Below, one piece after another: positions 40,798 through 48,870 of a DNA stretch of 64,000 nucleotides (position 1 is the first letter of the stretch; each line of letters begins with the position of its first letter). Source of the DNA: Rhodococcus sp. SBT000017. Lineage in GTDB: Bacteria > Actinomycetota > Actinomycetes > Mycobacteriales > Mycobacteriaceae. The notes under the pieces are model-generated. The model was not told the DNA's origin, made no database searches, and saw nothing but the letters and a program-made list of their open reading frames with translations. The stretch lies in the NCBI RefSeq assembly GCF_003688915.1, contig NZ_REFU01000001.1:4092001-4156000 (forward strand), read 5' to 3'. Both the position numbers and the translations under genes were made by a program.

Positions 40798-40925
40798 CCG
40801 ATCTCGTCGTCCGGCCACTGAATTTGCAGGACGCCTACCTGCACATGATTCGAAGTGCCGATCCCGTTGCCGCGGAGCTCGATCCGAGTCCAGATGAAGG
40901 AAAGGTGCTCTTCCATGCTCATTGA
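40794..40925 (+). CDS. Displaced C-terminal fragment of the ABC ATPase
   Basis: A 43-codon ORF opens with GTG in GTGA overlap with the ATPase stop. It reads TDLVVRPLNLQDAYLHMI, the usual last helix-strand of DrrA-like ATPases, then an acidic tail. Either coupled translation or ribosomal frameshifting could supply it, or the assembly lost one G. It overlaps the permease start by 11 bases. Confidence 0.7.
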   Translation: MTDLVVRPLNLQDAYLHMIRSADPVAAELDPSPDEGKVLFHAH

Positions 40926-41742
40926 TACCGTCCGTCTCGGACTCGGCCGCGGGCTGATCGAATTCAGACAGAGCCTTACCCTCGTCCTCAACTACATCTT
41001 CTTTCCGTGCATCGCTCTGATCGTCATGTATTTTCTTCGAGGAGTGGAGGTGTCGGGCTCCGGAGCCTCGCTCGGTAGTTTCGCCATCCCCGGAGTGCTC
41101 GCGATCAACGTGCTGTTCAGCGGACTGATGGGGTTGGCCACCAACCTCATCGCCGAGCGGGAGGACGGAAGTCTGCTGCGCGTGAAATCTTTGCCCTACG
41201 GTATTCACACCTATCTCGTCGGCAAGATCAGCAGCCAGGTGGCCCTGACGTTCATCACCTTCTGTGTCGTACTGATCGGAGCGAGTGTGCTGTTCGGGCA
41301 GTTCGTCTCGGCCGATACGATCGAACTCGCAAACCTTGTATGGATTCTGCCCCTCGGCATGACGGCTACTCTGCCGTTCGGAGCGATCCTGGGTTCGCTC
41401 GTCAAGAACCCGCGGAACCTGAGTTTCGTATCGCTTCTGCTCATGGCGCTGGTGAGCGTGTCCGGTGTGTTGTACCCGCTGGCGAACCAGGCGTCCTGGA
41501 TGCAGGCGATCGGACAGGCGACTCCGCTCTACTGGCTGGGCCAGGCCCTGCGCGCTGCTCTCCTCGGTGATGCCGCAGCCGCTTCGGAGATCGGTGGGCG
41601 GTGGCACCTGGCCGAGACCGCATTGGTTCTCGGTGCTTGGAGCGTCGTCGGATGCATTGCGGCGGTGTTCGTGCTCCGGCGCGCGGCACGGCGCGATGCT
41701 GGTGCCAAGATATCCGGAGCCGTCTCCTCGCGTGCCGAGTGA
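40915..41742 (+). CDS. ABC-2 type permease of the lasso locus
   Basis: The 275-residue protein has six hydrophobic helices and the ABC-2 features EREDGSLLRVKSLPY (coupling region) and LYPLANQASWMQAIGQATPLYWLGQALR. ATG 40915 follows GAAGGAAAGG. With the preceding ATPase it forms a DrrAB-like exporter, likely for the lasso product. It is the last gene of the operon; the sensor operon converges from the other side, 10 bases away. Confidence 0.92.
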   Translation: MLIDTVRLGLGRGLIEFRQSLTLVLNYIFFPCIALIVMYFLRGVEVSGSGASLGSFAIPGVLAINVLFSGLMGLATNLIAEREDGSLLRVKSLPYGIHTYLVGKISSQVALTFITFCVVLIGASVLFGQFVSADTIELANLVWILPLGMTATLPFGAILGSLVKNPRNLSFVSLLLMALVSVSGVLYPLANQASWMQAIGQATPLYWLGQALRAALLGDAAAASEIGGRWHLAETALVLGAWSVVGCIAAVFVLRRAARRDAGAKISGAVSSRAE

Positions 41743-41752
41743 TCACACTCCG

Positions 41753-42418
41753 TCAGTCCGCGACCAAACCCGCAGTGTGGGCGAACACCACGCATTGAAT
41801 CCGGTCGCGAACATCGAGCTTGCGCAGTACCCGCCCCACGTGTGTCTTGACGGTAACCTCCGCGATGAACAGCTTGTCCGCGATTTCCGAATTGTTCAGT
41901 CCCTGTGCGATTGCCTCGAGTACGTCACGTTCGCGGTCCGTCAGCGACTCCCAGCGGCGCCGAACGGAATCGTCGGCGGGAATAGCGGCACGTTGCGGGG
42001 ATACCGAGCACAGCAGTTGCCGGGTCATTTGCGGCGAGACGACCGCAGTGCCGCGGTGAGTGGCCTCGATGGCGGACAGAAGCGCGTCGGGCGGAGTGTC
42101 CTTGAGCAAGAATCCGCTCGCCCCCGCCATGATGGCGTTGTACGCCAGGTTGTCCACCGCGTATGTCGTGACAATGAGGATCTTGGGAGGCGCGTCGAGA
42201 TCGAGGATCCGCGCAGTGGCGTCCACTCCGTTCAGTCCGGGCATGTCGATGTCCATCAAGACCACGTCGATCTCACCCGGCAAGCTCTCGACCAAGGAAA
42301 CTGCGTCGATCCCGTTGGTTGCTTCGCCGACGACGGTGGTTCCGCTTCCGGACTCGACGATCATTCGCAGCCCAGCTCGGAACAGCTCACTGTCGTCGAC
42401 GATGACAGTGCGAATCAT
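41753..42418 (-). CDS. NarL/LuxR-family response regulator
   Basis: The 221-residue protein has a receiver domain (Asp8, Asp9, phospho-acceptor Asp56 in LMDIDMPG, Lys in LLKDTPPDAL) and a C-terminal LuxR helix-turn-helix (LTDRERDVLEAIAQGLNNSEIADKLFIAEVTVKTHVGRVLRKL). Its kinase gene lies 34 bases upstream. It probably controls the adjacent ABC transporter operon and perhaps the lasso genes. Confidence 0.95.
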   Translation of the reverse strand: MIRTVIVDDSELFRAGLRMIVESGSGTTVVGEATNGIDAVSLVESLPGEIDVVLMDIDMPGLNGVDATARILDLDAPPKILIVTTYAVDNLAYNAIMAGASGFLLKDTPPDALLSAIEATHRGTAVVSPQMTRQLLCSVSPQRAAIPADDSVRRRWESLTDRERDVLEAIAQGLNNSEIADKLFIAEVTVKTHVGRVLRKLDVRDRIQCVVFAHTAGLVAD

Positions 42419-42452
42419 TGTCCCCCCGAAAGATCGAGTCAGCTGATGGCGA

Positions 42453-43673
42453 TCAGTTGTTTCTGGTGCGAACATACCGGTTGTTCGAGCTGCGATCGTC
42501 GGAGCTGAGAGGAATCGTGGCCCGAACGACGAATCCGCCGTCGGGCGGCGACCCGGCGAACAGCGTTCCGCGCAGGGAATCGACGCGCTCGCGCATACCG
42601 AGTAGCCCGAAGCCGTCCGTAGTGCACTCTGTGGCACCCACTTCGGCAGCCGACCCGTCACCGTCGTCACTGACTTCGACTTTCACGTTCTCAGCGGTGA
42701 CGTCGACCGATGCAGTCACCTTGGTCACCGAGGTGCCGGCATGTTTGCGAACGTTGGTCAACGACTCCTGCACGATTCTGTAGACGGCTTCCTGCACCGT
42801 TGGTGGCAGCTCGCAATGACGGCCCTCCACAGTCGAATCCGTGGCGACGGTATCGGACGCGGCCGATTCGACCAGGAACTCGAGATTCGACACGACGGGC
42901 GAGGTGCGCGTCATGTCCGCTGGTTCGTCTCGGAGCAGCTTGAGCAACTTTCGAAACTCGGAAAGCGAATCACGACAATGGGTGTTGATCATGCGGAGCG
43001 AATTCTTGTGTTTTTCCGCCAGTTCGGGTGAGGACCGCAACGTTCCCTCGGACATGGTGAGGATGCCCGCCAGACTGTGCGAGATCACGTCATGAAGGTC
43101 GCGCGCGATGCGGGCACGTTCTTCTGCTGCGGCTATCTGCGCCAAATGGTCCTGCTCGCGTTCGAGTTGGTCGGCACGGGTACGCAGAGTTTCGTCGTGC
43201 ACACGACGTAAGGCGGTATGGGTGCCCCACAGCCACACCGCGACGGTCGTCGTCCCTATGGCCGAAAGCGGCACTGCAGATGCCGCGAACGTCTCACCCC
43301 ACCGGATCGCGGCAATTACCGCGCCCGCCACGACGGCTGTCGCGCAAAGCAGTGCCGCACGGCGTGGGGCGTGTGCTGCCACCGCGTACACCCCGGCCAG
43401 CAACATGAGATTCGCCGGGATCGGGCCGAAACCTTCGATCAACTGGACGGTGCCGGCAGCCGACATCACGGCGAAGGACCGCAGCGGATAGCGATGCGCG
43501 AACAACCATGGCAGACACAGGCCAAGTGCAATGGCCATCAAGAGCACGGTCGTCGTACCGCGCCAGTACATGCCTACCGAGACCGCTCCCGTGTAGGAAA
43601 GGATGCCGAAGCAGAGAACACCGCGTCCGATGGCTCGGACGCGGTGTTGCTCGGATCCAGTGGTGAGCATCAT
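42453..43673 (-). CDS. NarL-type sensor histidine kinase
   Basis: The 406-residue protein has four to five membrane helices (residues 15-155) with very short loops, a HisKA_3 dimerisation helix with His194 in ARIARDLHDVISHSLAGIL, and a HATPase domain ending GFGLLGMRERVDSLRG. Membrane-embedded sensors of this kind detect membrane-active compounds or work with an ABC transporter. It heads the kinase-regulator pair; the DUF4190-like gene is 78 bases upstream. Confidence 0.94.
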   Translation of the reverse strand: MMLTTGSEQHRVRAIGRGVLCFGILSYTGAVSVGMYWRGTTTVLLMAIALGLCLPWLFAHRYPLRSFAVMSAAGTVQLIEGFGPIPANLMLLAGVYAVAAHAPRRAALLCATAVVAGAVIAAIRWGETFAASAVPLSAIGTTTVAVWLWGTHTALRRVHDETLRTRADQLEREQDHLAQIAAAEERARIARDLHDVISHSLAGILTMSEGTLRSSPELAEKHKNSLRMINTHCRDSLSEFRKLLKLLRDEPADMTRTSPVVSNLEFLVESAASDTVATDSTVEGRHCELPPTVQEAVYRIVQESLTNVRKHAGTSVTKVTASVDVTAENVKVEVSDDGDGSAAEVGATECTTDGFGLLGMRERVDSLRGTLFAGSPPDGGFVVRATIPLSSDDRSSNNRYVRTRNN

Positions 43674-43751
43674 GCGGCGATGATAATGGGACCAGATGGT
43701 CCGTAGTGTTACGAACAGGCCCCACGGATCGATCGCCGAGACGTTGTCGAA

Positions 43752-44120
43752 TCAACTGGAGAAGATGTTGCTCACTGCGTCGTGCAGCTCACCGTACTGA
43801 GCAATCGACGGATTCACCACGAAAAAGATCCACAGGGCGGCCGCCGCCACGGATGCGCACAACACGATCATCGACAGGACGAATCCCGTGCGCGCTACCC
43901 CGGTTGCAGTGCGTCGCGTCGCCCGCCACCCCAGCACGACGCCGGTCGCGGCGAGCGCGACCGGGACGAAGCCGGCGAACGGAAAGATCACGAGCACGGG
44001 TGTGAGAAGGAGTGCGAGCACTGCTGCGGTGAGCGAAGCGGCACCGCGCCCGTCGGGGCGCTGATGCGCGCGCCCCGGTTCGGTGTACTCGGTGTGAGCG
44101 ATCGTTCGATTGTCGGTCAT
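43752..44120 (-). CDS. DUF4190-like small membrane protein
   Basis: The 122-residue protein has a hydrophilic N-terminus (about 28 residues), two or three transmembrane helices (AAVLALLLTPVLVIFPFAGFVPVALAATGVVLGWRATRR and GFVLSMIVLCASVAAAALWIFFVV) and a short tail outside or inside. The layout matches DUF4190. It sits between the transporter and the kinase, so it could be an accessory of sensing or immunity. No catalytic residues seen. Confidence 0.75.
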   Translation of the reverse strand: MTDNRTIAHTEYTEPGRAHQRPDGRGAASLTAAVLALLLTPVLVIFPFAGFVPVALAATGVVLGWRATRRTATGVARTGFVLSMIVLCASVAAAALWIFFVVNPSIAQYGELHDAVSNIFSS

Positions 44121-44145
44121 GGTCGATTCTCCTTTCGCTGCGATA

Positions 44146-44901
44146 TCACTGAACGTGAATGTCCTTGCGGTCGAGTGCCCTGCCGGTCAGTGCGACGACT
44201 GCGACAGTGAGCAGCGTCGTGGCCGTCAGGACCGATAGCGCGGCCCCGGTGGTGAGCGAACCCGAGTCACCGAAGGTTCCGGTGGCCAGTTGGGTTGCGC
44301 GAGTCGCCAGTGCATAGGGCAGCACGAAAATTGCCCCGGTCACCTCGGCGGTGAGGAGGAACACCGATATCCCGGCCCCGACGAGAGCGATGGCGATCGG
44401 CACCGCGAACGATCTGATCGCCATCGACAGACCGGATTGCAGAGCCGCCACCGGTAGCGAGCCCACCACGACGAGTGCACTGGTCGCGAAGAGCTCGGAA
44501 GGGAGCATGCCGTCGAGCGAGAAGACCACCTTGCCGAGAATTACGACGGCTGCCAGCATGACGATGTTCATGGCCGCGGTCAGCGTTGCCACTACAGCCG
44601 TCTTGGCGAACACGATGCGCACCGACGAGACCGGCCCGCTCATCAGGGCATTCCAATTCCCTCCTCGGTGTTCGGCTTTCCACGCCAGGGAGGCCAGCAC
44701 GGCAATGCCGAGCGCGAGTGGGAACAGTCCGTAGAACACGACTGTGCGCAACCACAATGTGCGCCATCCCTCTGCCAACTCTGCGCCCGAGGCGATCGTG
44801 TTGAACGTTCCGACCCCCGCGATGATCAGTGGCAGCAGAACGACGACCGCCCAGGCCTGCGAGCGTCTGAGCTTGATCATTTCGGCCGAGAACGCATTCA
44901 T
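44146..44901 (-). CDS. Immunity-type ABC permease (LanG/MutG-like)
   Basis: The 251-residue protein has six membrane helices and the start MNAFSAEMIKLRRSQAWAVVVLLPL, typical of lantibiotic-immunity ABC-2 permeases. The internal cytosolic segment KAEHRGGNWNALMSGPVSSVRIVFAK resembles the coupling loop of this family. It overlaps the other permease by four bases. Together with 44898-46537 it forms a LanFEG/BcrAB-type complex that removes peptides from the membrane. Confidence 0.88.
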   Translation of the reverse strand: MNAFSAEMIKLRRSQAWAVVVLLPLIIAGVGTFNTIASGAELAEGWRTLWLRTVVFYGLFPLALGIAVLASLAWKAEHRGGNWNALMSGPVSSVRIVFAKTAVVATLTAAMNIVMLAAVVILGKVVFSLDGMLPSELFATSALVVVGSLPVAALQSGLSMAIRSFAVPIAIALVGAGISVFLLTAEVTGAIFVLPYALATRATQLATGTFGDSGSLTTGAALSVLTATTLLTVAVVALTGRALDRKDIHVQ

Positions 44902-45644
44902 GCTCGTGCCTCCTGTCGATCCAGTCGAACGGTCATGAGCCAGAACAACACTGCGCCGACAACTCCGAGGGCAGCGATACTGGCGTAGGACGGGTCCAGC
45001 GTCACCACCTGCTCGCCCTGGTAGTCCGCCGCCGATGCCAACGAGTAGTAGCCCCAGGGCGTCAGGTGCGCTGCCCAGGAGGGGAATCCGGAGGCGCAGA
45101 TCGCGATGACGGTACCCACGATGCCGACTCCCAGCGCGACCAGTTGGTTGTCCACTCGCGCTGAGATCAGCAGGTGAAGACCGAGTATCACGAGGTTCGC
45201 CGTGACCACCGCCGCCGTGTAGCCGAACCACAGGCCGGCAGGCAACGGCTGGGTCACTCCGATGGCAGTTCCCAAAAATAGACCTGCCGCGCTGGCCACC
45301 ACCGTCGCAATAACGACGACGAGGCCCGTCGAGACGAGCTTCGCGCGAACGAGGTCTCCGCGGTCGGCACCATTGGTCTGGTTCAGCAGCCAGCCGTTCG
45401 ACTGGTGCTCGACTTCCACTGTGCGGCTCGCCATCACTGCGATCAGCAGGGGTGAGGCGATGGGGACGGCAAGGGACAGGCCGGCCAGTGGTAGTGCCCA
45501 GGAGACCGTGGGCGAATCGTTCGACGTCGCCGCGGTGAGAGCGCCGACGAAGGTCAAACCTACGATTGCGGAGACCAGCACTGCGCCGATCGCGCCGATG
45601 TGCAGGTGCCGGAGTTTGGCGAACTCGTTGCGTACCGTCGTCAC
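44898..45644 (-). CDS. Immunity-type ABC permease (LanE-like)
   Basis: The 248-residue protein has six helices and begins MTTVRNEFAKLRHLHIGAIGAVL; EVEHQSNGWLLNQTNGADRGDLVRAKL is the family cytosolic loop. It overlaps the ATPase stop and the next permease start by four bases each, so translation is coupled and the three products should form one complex. Confidence 0.88.
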   Translation of the reverse strand: MTTVRNEFAKLRHLHIGAIGAVLVSAIVGLTFVGALTAATSNDSPTVSWALPLAGLSLAVPIASPLLIAVMASRTVEVEHQSNGWLLNQTNGADRGDLVRAKLVSTGLVVVIATVVASAAGLFLGTAIGVTQPLPAGLWFGYTAAVVTANLVILGLHLLISARVDNQLVALGVGIVGTVIAICASGFPSWAAHLTPWGYYSLASAADYQGEQVVTLDPSYASIAALGVVGAVLFWLMTVRLDRQEARA

Positions 45645-46537
45645 AATCGGCCCCCCTTCGTCAGATTCATGAATACGTCTTCGAGCGACTGATTTTCGCG
45701 CCGAACGCCGTAGACGCCTGCGTTCGCGCCGACGAGTTCCGCCACCACCAGTGCGGTACCTCGATCGTCGAGGCCGGGCAGTCTCAATGTATTGCCGTAT
45801 CTTGGAATTGGCTGTTGTAGAACCGAACTGGCGCGTTCAGCGTCGATGACATCGATGAGCACGTCGGGCGTGGAGGCGGCGAACAGCTCGTCGCGGGTGC
45901 CCTGGAAGATCAGGCGACCGTGGCTCAGGATTCCCAGCATGTTGGCCGTCTTGTCGATCTCACCTAGCAGATGGCTCGAAACCATGACTGTCACACCGTG
46001 GTCGGCGAGATGGCGGAGCAGGCCGCGGATCTCTTCTATGCCCGCCGGGTCCAATCCGTTGGTGGGTTCGTCCAGGATCAGCAGTCGCGGTTCACGTGCG
46101 AGTGCCATCGCGATGCCCAGGCGCTGTTTCATTCCCAGCGAGTAGTTCTTCACCTTCTTGTCGAGGTGTTCCTGTAGACGGACGGTGGCCACTGCCCGCT
46201 CGATCTTTTCGGCGTGCAATCCGAGCGAGCGTTGCACGATACGGAGGTTCTCCGCACCCGTGAGGTGGCCGTATCCGGGTGGAGCTTCGATGAGTGATCC
46301 GATGTGTGAAAGCAATTCGCGGCGAGTGCCGTGATTCATCGGCTTGCCGAGGATCTCTACCTCACCCGAGGTCGGTCGAATCAGGGACAGCAGCATCTTC
46401 ATGGTCGTCGACTTACCCGATCCGTTGGGACCGAGAAAGCCGTAGACGCAGCCCTCAGGGATGCGAAGGTTCACGTCGTCGACGACGGTATGCGTGTCAT
46501 AGCGCTTGCCGAGGCTGTGAGTTCTGACGATGTCCAT
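45641..46537 (-). CDS. Immunity-type ABC ATPase (BcrA/LanF-like)
   Basis: The 298-residue ATPase has Walker A GPNGSGKST at 36-44, signature YSLGMKQRLGIAMAL (a BcrA-like variant of LSGGQ), Walker B LLILDEPTNGLDP and H-loop VSSHLLGEI. This variant is typical of bacitracin and lantibiotic resistance transporters. The ATG at 46537 begins MDIVRTHSLGKRYD. It is first in the operon and lies 58 bases downstream of a 16-bp perfect palindrome. It is likely the self-immunity pump for the lasso peptide, or a resistance pump for other peptides. Confidence 0.92.
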   Translation of the reverse strand: MDIVRTHSLGKRYDTHTVVDDVNLRIPEGCVYGFLGPNGSGKSTTMKMLLSLIRPTSGEVEILGKPMNHGTRRELLSHIGSLIEAPPGYGHLTGAENLRIVQRSLGLHAEKIERAVATVRLQEHLDKKVKNYSLGMKQRLGIAMALAREPRLLILDEPTNGLDPAGIEEIRGLLRHLADHGVTVMVSSHLLGEIDKTANMLGILSHGRLIFQGTRDELFAASTPDVLIDVIDAERASSVLQQPIPRYGNTLRLPGLDDRGTALVVAELVGANAGVYGVRRENQSLEDVFMNLTKGGRL

Positions 46538-46594
46538 GTCGTCGACTCTGTCGCGTCGGCGACATGGATACATCAGTCCCGGGTAGTGCTGTCG

Positions 46595-46610
46595 TCATAC
46601 TCGAGTATGA
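46595..46610. promoter_or_regulatory. 16-bp perfect palindrome upstream of the immunity operon
   Basis: TCATACTCGAGTATGA is a perfect inverted repeat between the end of the SRPBCC gene and the start of the ABC ATPase. Its place 58 bases before the ATG fits an operator for the operon's own LuxR-type regulator. No second copy was seen near the lasso operon. Confidence 0.5.
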
Positions 46611-46625
46611 GGATTTCTCGAAGAC

Positions 46626-47051
46626 TCAGCGTGCCAGGCGCGGCAAGTTCCTCGAGATTCTCGAACCCAATACCTTGCCGACGATAGGAGCGAGGCCGGG
46701 GATCGGCGAATCGAACCCGATCGTGTAGGCGAGCTCGGTGCCACCGTCGGATGTGGGGGTCAACTTCTGGACGCCCCAGTGTCCGCGTAGCGGGCTGCCC
46801 TTGGTGATGCGGTACTCGATCAGTGAATTCGGATCGGAGACCACGGTGGTTTCCTCGAACGCGGGCAGCGGCCCGACCGCAACGCTGCGCACGGAGCCGA
46901 CCCCGTTGCGTGAGGTGTCGCCGTCTCGAAGCCGGGTGACCTTCGCCCCGAACAGGCGAGCCAAGTTCTCGTGCTCGGACAGCGCCTCGAACACGACCTC
47001 AGGCGGCGAGGAGAACTGGTGGGTGACATGAACGCGGGTGGGTGTCGGCAT
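46626..47051 (-). CDS. SRPBCC-family (polyketide cyclase/START-like) protein
   Basis: The 141-residue protein begins [28 protein letters not shown], the N-terminal beta-helix of SRPBCC lipid/ligand-binding proteins, followed by the beta-sheet and a C-terminal helix. Members bind hydrophobic ligands; the ligand is unknown. It is transcribed in the same direction as the ABC operon but is separated by the palindrome. Confidence 0.85.
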   Translation of the reverse strand: MPTPTRVHVTHQFSSPPEVVFEALSEHENLARLFGAKVTRLRDGDTSRNGVGSVRSVAVGPLPAFEETTVVSDPNSLIEYRITKGSPLRGHWGVQKLTPTSDGGTELAYTIGFDSPIPGLAPIVGKVLGSRISRNLPRLAR

Positions 47052-47080
47052 GACTCACAGTAGCGTCGATCAGGCAAAGA

Positions 47081-47108
47081 AAAAGGACCCACTCGAGTGG
47101 GTCCTTTT
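47081..47108. terminator. Terminator of tRNA-Pro
   Basis: The 28-base sequence from AAAAGGACCCACTC to GAGTGGGTCCTTTT is a perfect palindrome with A/T tails on both sides, 14 bases after the tRNA on the minus strand. It should terminate in both directions. Confidence 0.9.
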
Positions 47109-47121
47109 CTCTGTCCAACTG

Positions 47122-47195
<74 letters not shown>

Positions 47196-47212
47196 TGTAC
47201 CGCTGGAGAAGT

Positions 47213-48274
47213 CTAACTCACGACTGCCTCGGAACGCGAAACGCCCTCGTCGGAGACGTTTTTCGGACCCATTCTCGGGGCCGGAGTCAGCGTGATCAGG
47301 GTGGCTTCGGGCCGGCAGCAGAACCGCGCAGGCGCGTACGGCGAGGTACCGAGACCAGCGGAGACGTGCAGCTGGGTGTGCGCACCCCACTTGGACGGCC
47401 CTTTGACGCGCGAGCGGTCGATCTCGCAGTTGGTCACGAGAGCGCCGTAGAACGGCAGGCACAGCTGGCCGCCGTGGGTGTGTCCGGCGAGGACGAGGTC
47501 GTATCCGTCCTGGGCGAACTTGTCCAGTACTCGGGGCTCGGGCGAATGGGTGATGCCAAGTCGCAGGTCTGCCAACGGATTGGGCTGACCGGCGATGGTG
47601 TCGTAGCGATCGCGCTTCAGATGCGGGTCGTCGACGCCCGCCGACGCGATCCGCACCCCGGCCACCTCGAGCTCGCGGCGCACGTGCGTCACGTCGAGCC
47701 AGCCCCGCTCGGAGAACGCGGCCCGCAGGTCGCGCCACGGCAACGAGTCGCCGGTGGTGCGCTTGTGGTTCTTGTCGAAGTACTTGAACGGGTTCTTCGG
47801 CTTGGGCGCGAAGTAGTCGTTGCTACCGAACACGAACAGACCAGGCCGAGCCAGCAGCGGCCCCAGAGCCTGCACGACGCTGGGGACGGCACGCTGGTGG
47901 GAAAGATTGTCGCCGGTGTTGACGACCAGATCGGGGTCGAGGCGGTCCAGTTCACGCAACCAGTTCTGCTTCATTCGCTGGCCGGGCATCATGTGCAGGT
48001 CGCTGATGTGCAGCACGCGCAGCGTCGCCGAACCCGGCTCGAGCACCGCCATGGACGTCTCGCGCAGCGTGAACGCGTTGCGCTCGATGAGTGTGGCGTA
48101 TCCGACGCCCAGCGCCGCGGCACCCGCAGTCCCGATCACGGAACTTCTCAATGGGGACGCCCTGACGGCATCTCGAGCGTGCTCGGCAACCGAGCGCAGT
48201 TGCGTCGAGGCACTGCGCAGCTGGGTCGAGGTAGGGAGTAACGGGTGACTGAATTGTGCGGACACCTCATCCAC
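47213..48274 (-). CDS. Membrane-anchored metallophosphoesterase
   Basis: The 353-residue protein has one N-terminal membrane helix ([18 protein letters not shown], about 46-63) and a calcineurin-like domain with [23 protein letters not shown] (the usual GNHD motif altered to GSND) and the final GHTHGGQ. These bind two metals for phosphodiester hydrolysis. It corresponds in position to mycobacterial Rv3683 next to ponA2 and may act on a cell-envelope or lipid substrate. Confidence 0.92.
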   Translation of the reverse strand: MDEVSAQFSHPLLPTSTQLRSASTQLRSVAEHARDAVRASPLRSSVIGTAGAAALGVGYATLIERNAFTLRETSMAVLEPGSATLRVLHISDLHMMPGQRMKQNWLRELDRLDPDLVVNTGDNLSHQRAVPSVVQALGPLLARPGLFVFGSNDYFAPKPKNPFKYFDKNHKRTTGDSLPWRDLRAAFSERGWLDVTHVRRELEVAGVRIASAGVDDPHLKRDRYDTIAGQPNPLADLRLGITHSPEPRVLDKFAQDGYDLVLAGHTHGGQLCLPFYGALVTNCEIDRSRVKGPSKWGAHTQLHVSAGLGTSPYAPARFCCRPEATLITLTPAPRMGPKNVSDEGVSRSEAVVS

Positions 48275-48336
48275 GATACGTCAGCAACCGGATATGGACG
48301 TGCGAGCCGACGACTGCGCCGCGTAGCGTTTCCGCC

Positions 48337-48801
48337 ATGTCCGAACTCAAGGCCCGCCTCCGTACCGACCTCACCGCAGCGATGAAGGCGAAGGACAAAC
48401 TCCGCCTGGCAACGCTGCGCATGATTCTCGCCGCCATCCAGACCGAGGAGGTCTCCGGCAAGGAGGCCCACGATCTGACCGACGACGACGTGCTCAAAGT
48501 GCTTGCCAAGGAAGCCAAGAAGCGCGGCGAGTCGGCCGAGATCTACACCCAGAACGGACGCGGCGAGCTCGCCGCCAACGAGCATGCAGAAGCGCAGATC
48601 ATCAACGAGTATCTGCCCACTCCGCTCACGGACGAGGAGCTGGCCACCATCGTGGATACCGCTATCGCCCAGGTCGCCGAGGACCTCGGTGAGCGGCCGG
48701 CGATGAAGCAGATGGGTCAGGTCATGAAGATCGCGTCGGGACTCGCCGCAGGCAAGGCCGACGGATCGCGACTGTCGAAGGCTGTCAAAGACCGCCTGTA
48801 G
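48337..48801 (+). CDS. yqeY: GatB/YqeY-domain protein
   Basis: The 154-residue protein is a YqeY-type protein (MSELKARLRTDLTAAMKAKDKLRLATLRMILAAIQTEE..), with a tail domain like that of GatB that binds tRNA. Standalone YqeY has no confirmed function; a tRNA-linked role is inferred. The stop lies directly before palindromic repeat copy 3, across from the end of ponA2. Confidence 0.93.
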   Translation: MSELKARLRTDLTAAMKAKDKLRLATLRMILAAIQTEEVSGKEAHDLTDDDVLKVLAKEAKKRGESAEIYTQNGRGELAANEHAEAQIINEYLPTPLTDEELATIVDTAIAQVAEDLGERPAMKQMGQVMKIASGLAAGKADGSRLSKAVKDRL

Positions 48802-48870
48802 TGCGCTGCGCGCAGTGGTGCGGTTACGTCCCCCCTGGGGCACATAACCGCACCACTGCCGCAGGCACTA
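48802..48870. repeat. Palindromic intergenic repeat, copy 3
   Basis: Stem CAGTGGTGCGGTTA (48813-48826) pairs with TAACCGCACCACTG (48845-48858), with inner CCCC/GGGG, the most perfect of three copies. It fills the gap between the convergent yqeY and ponA2 genes, abutting the stop codon of each, and probably terminates both. Confidence 0.85.

Noticed and set aside
41753..43673. Two-component pair as a nitrate system (NarXL)
   Set aside because: The kinase has no nitrate-sensing periplasmic domain and no nitrate genes are near; only the family name is shared.
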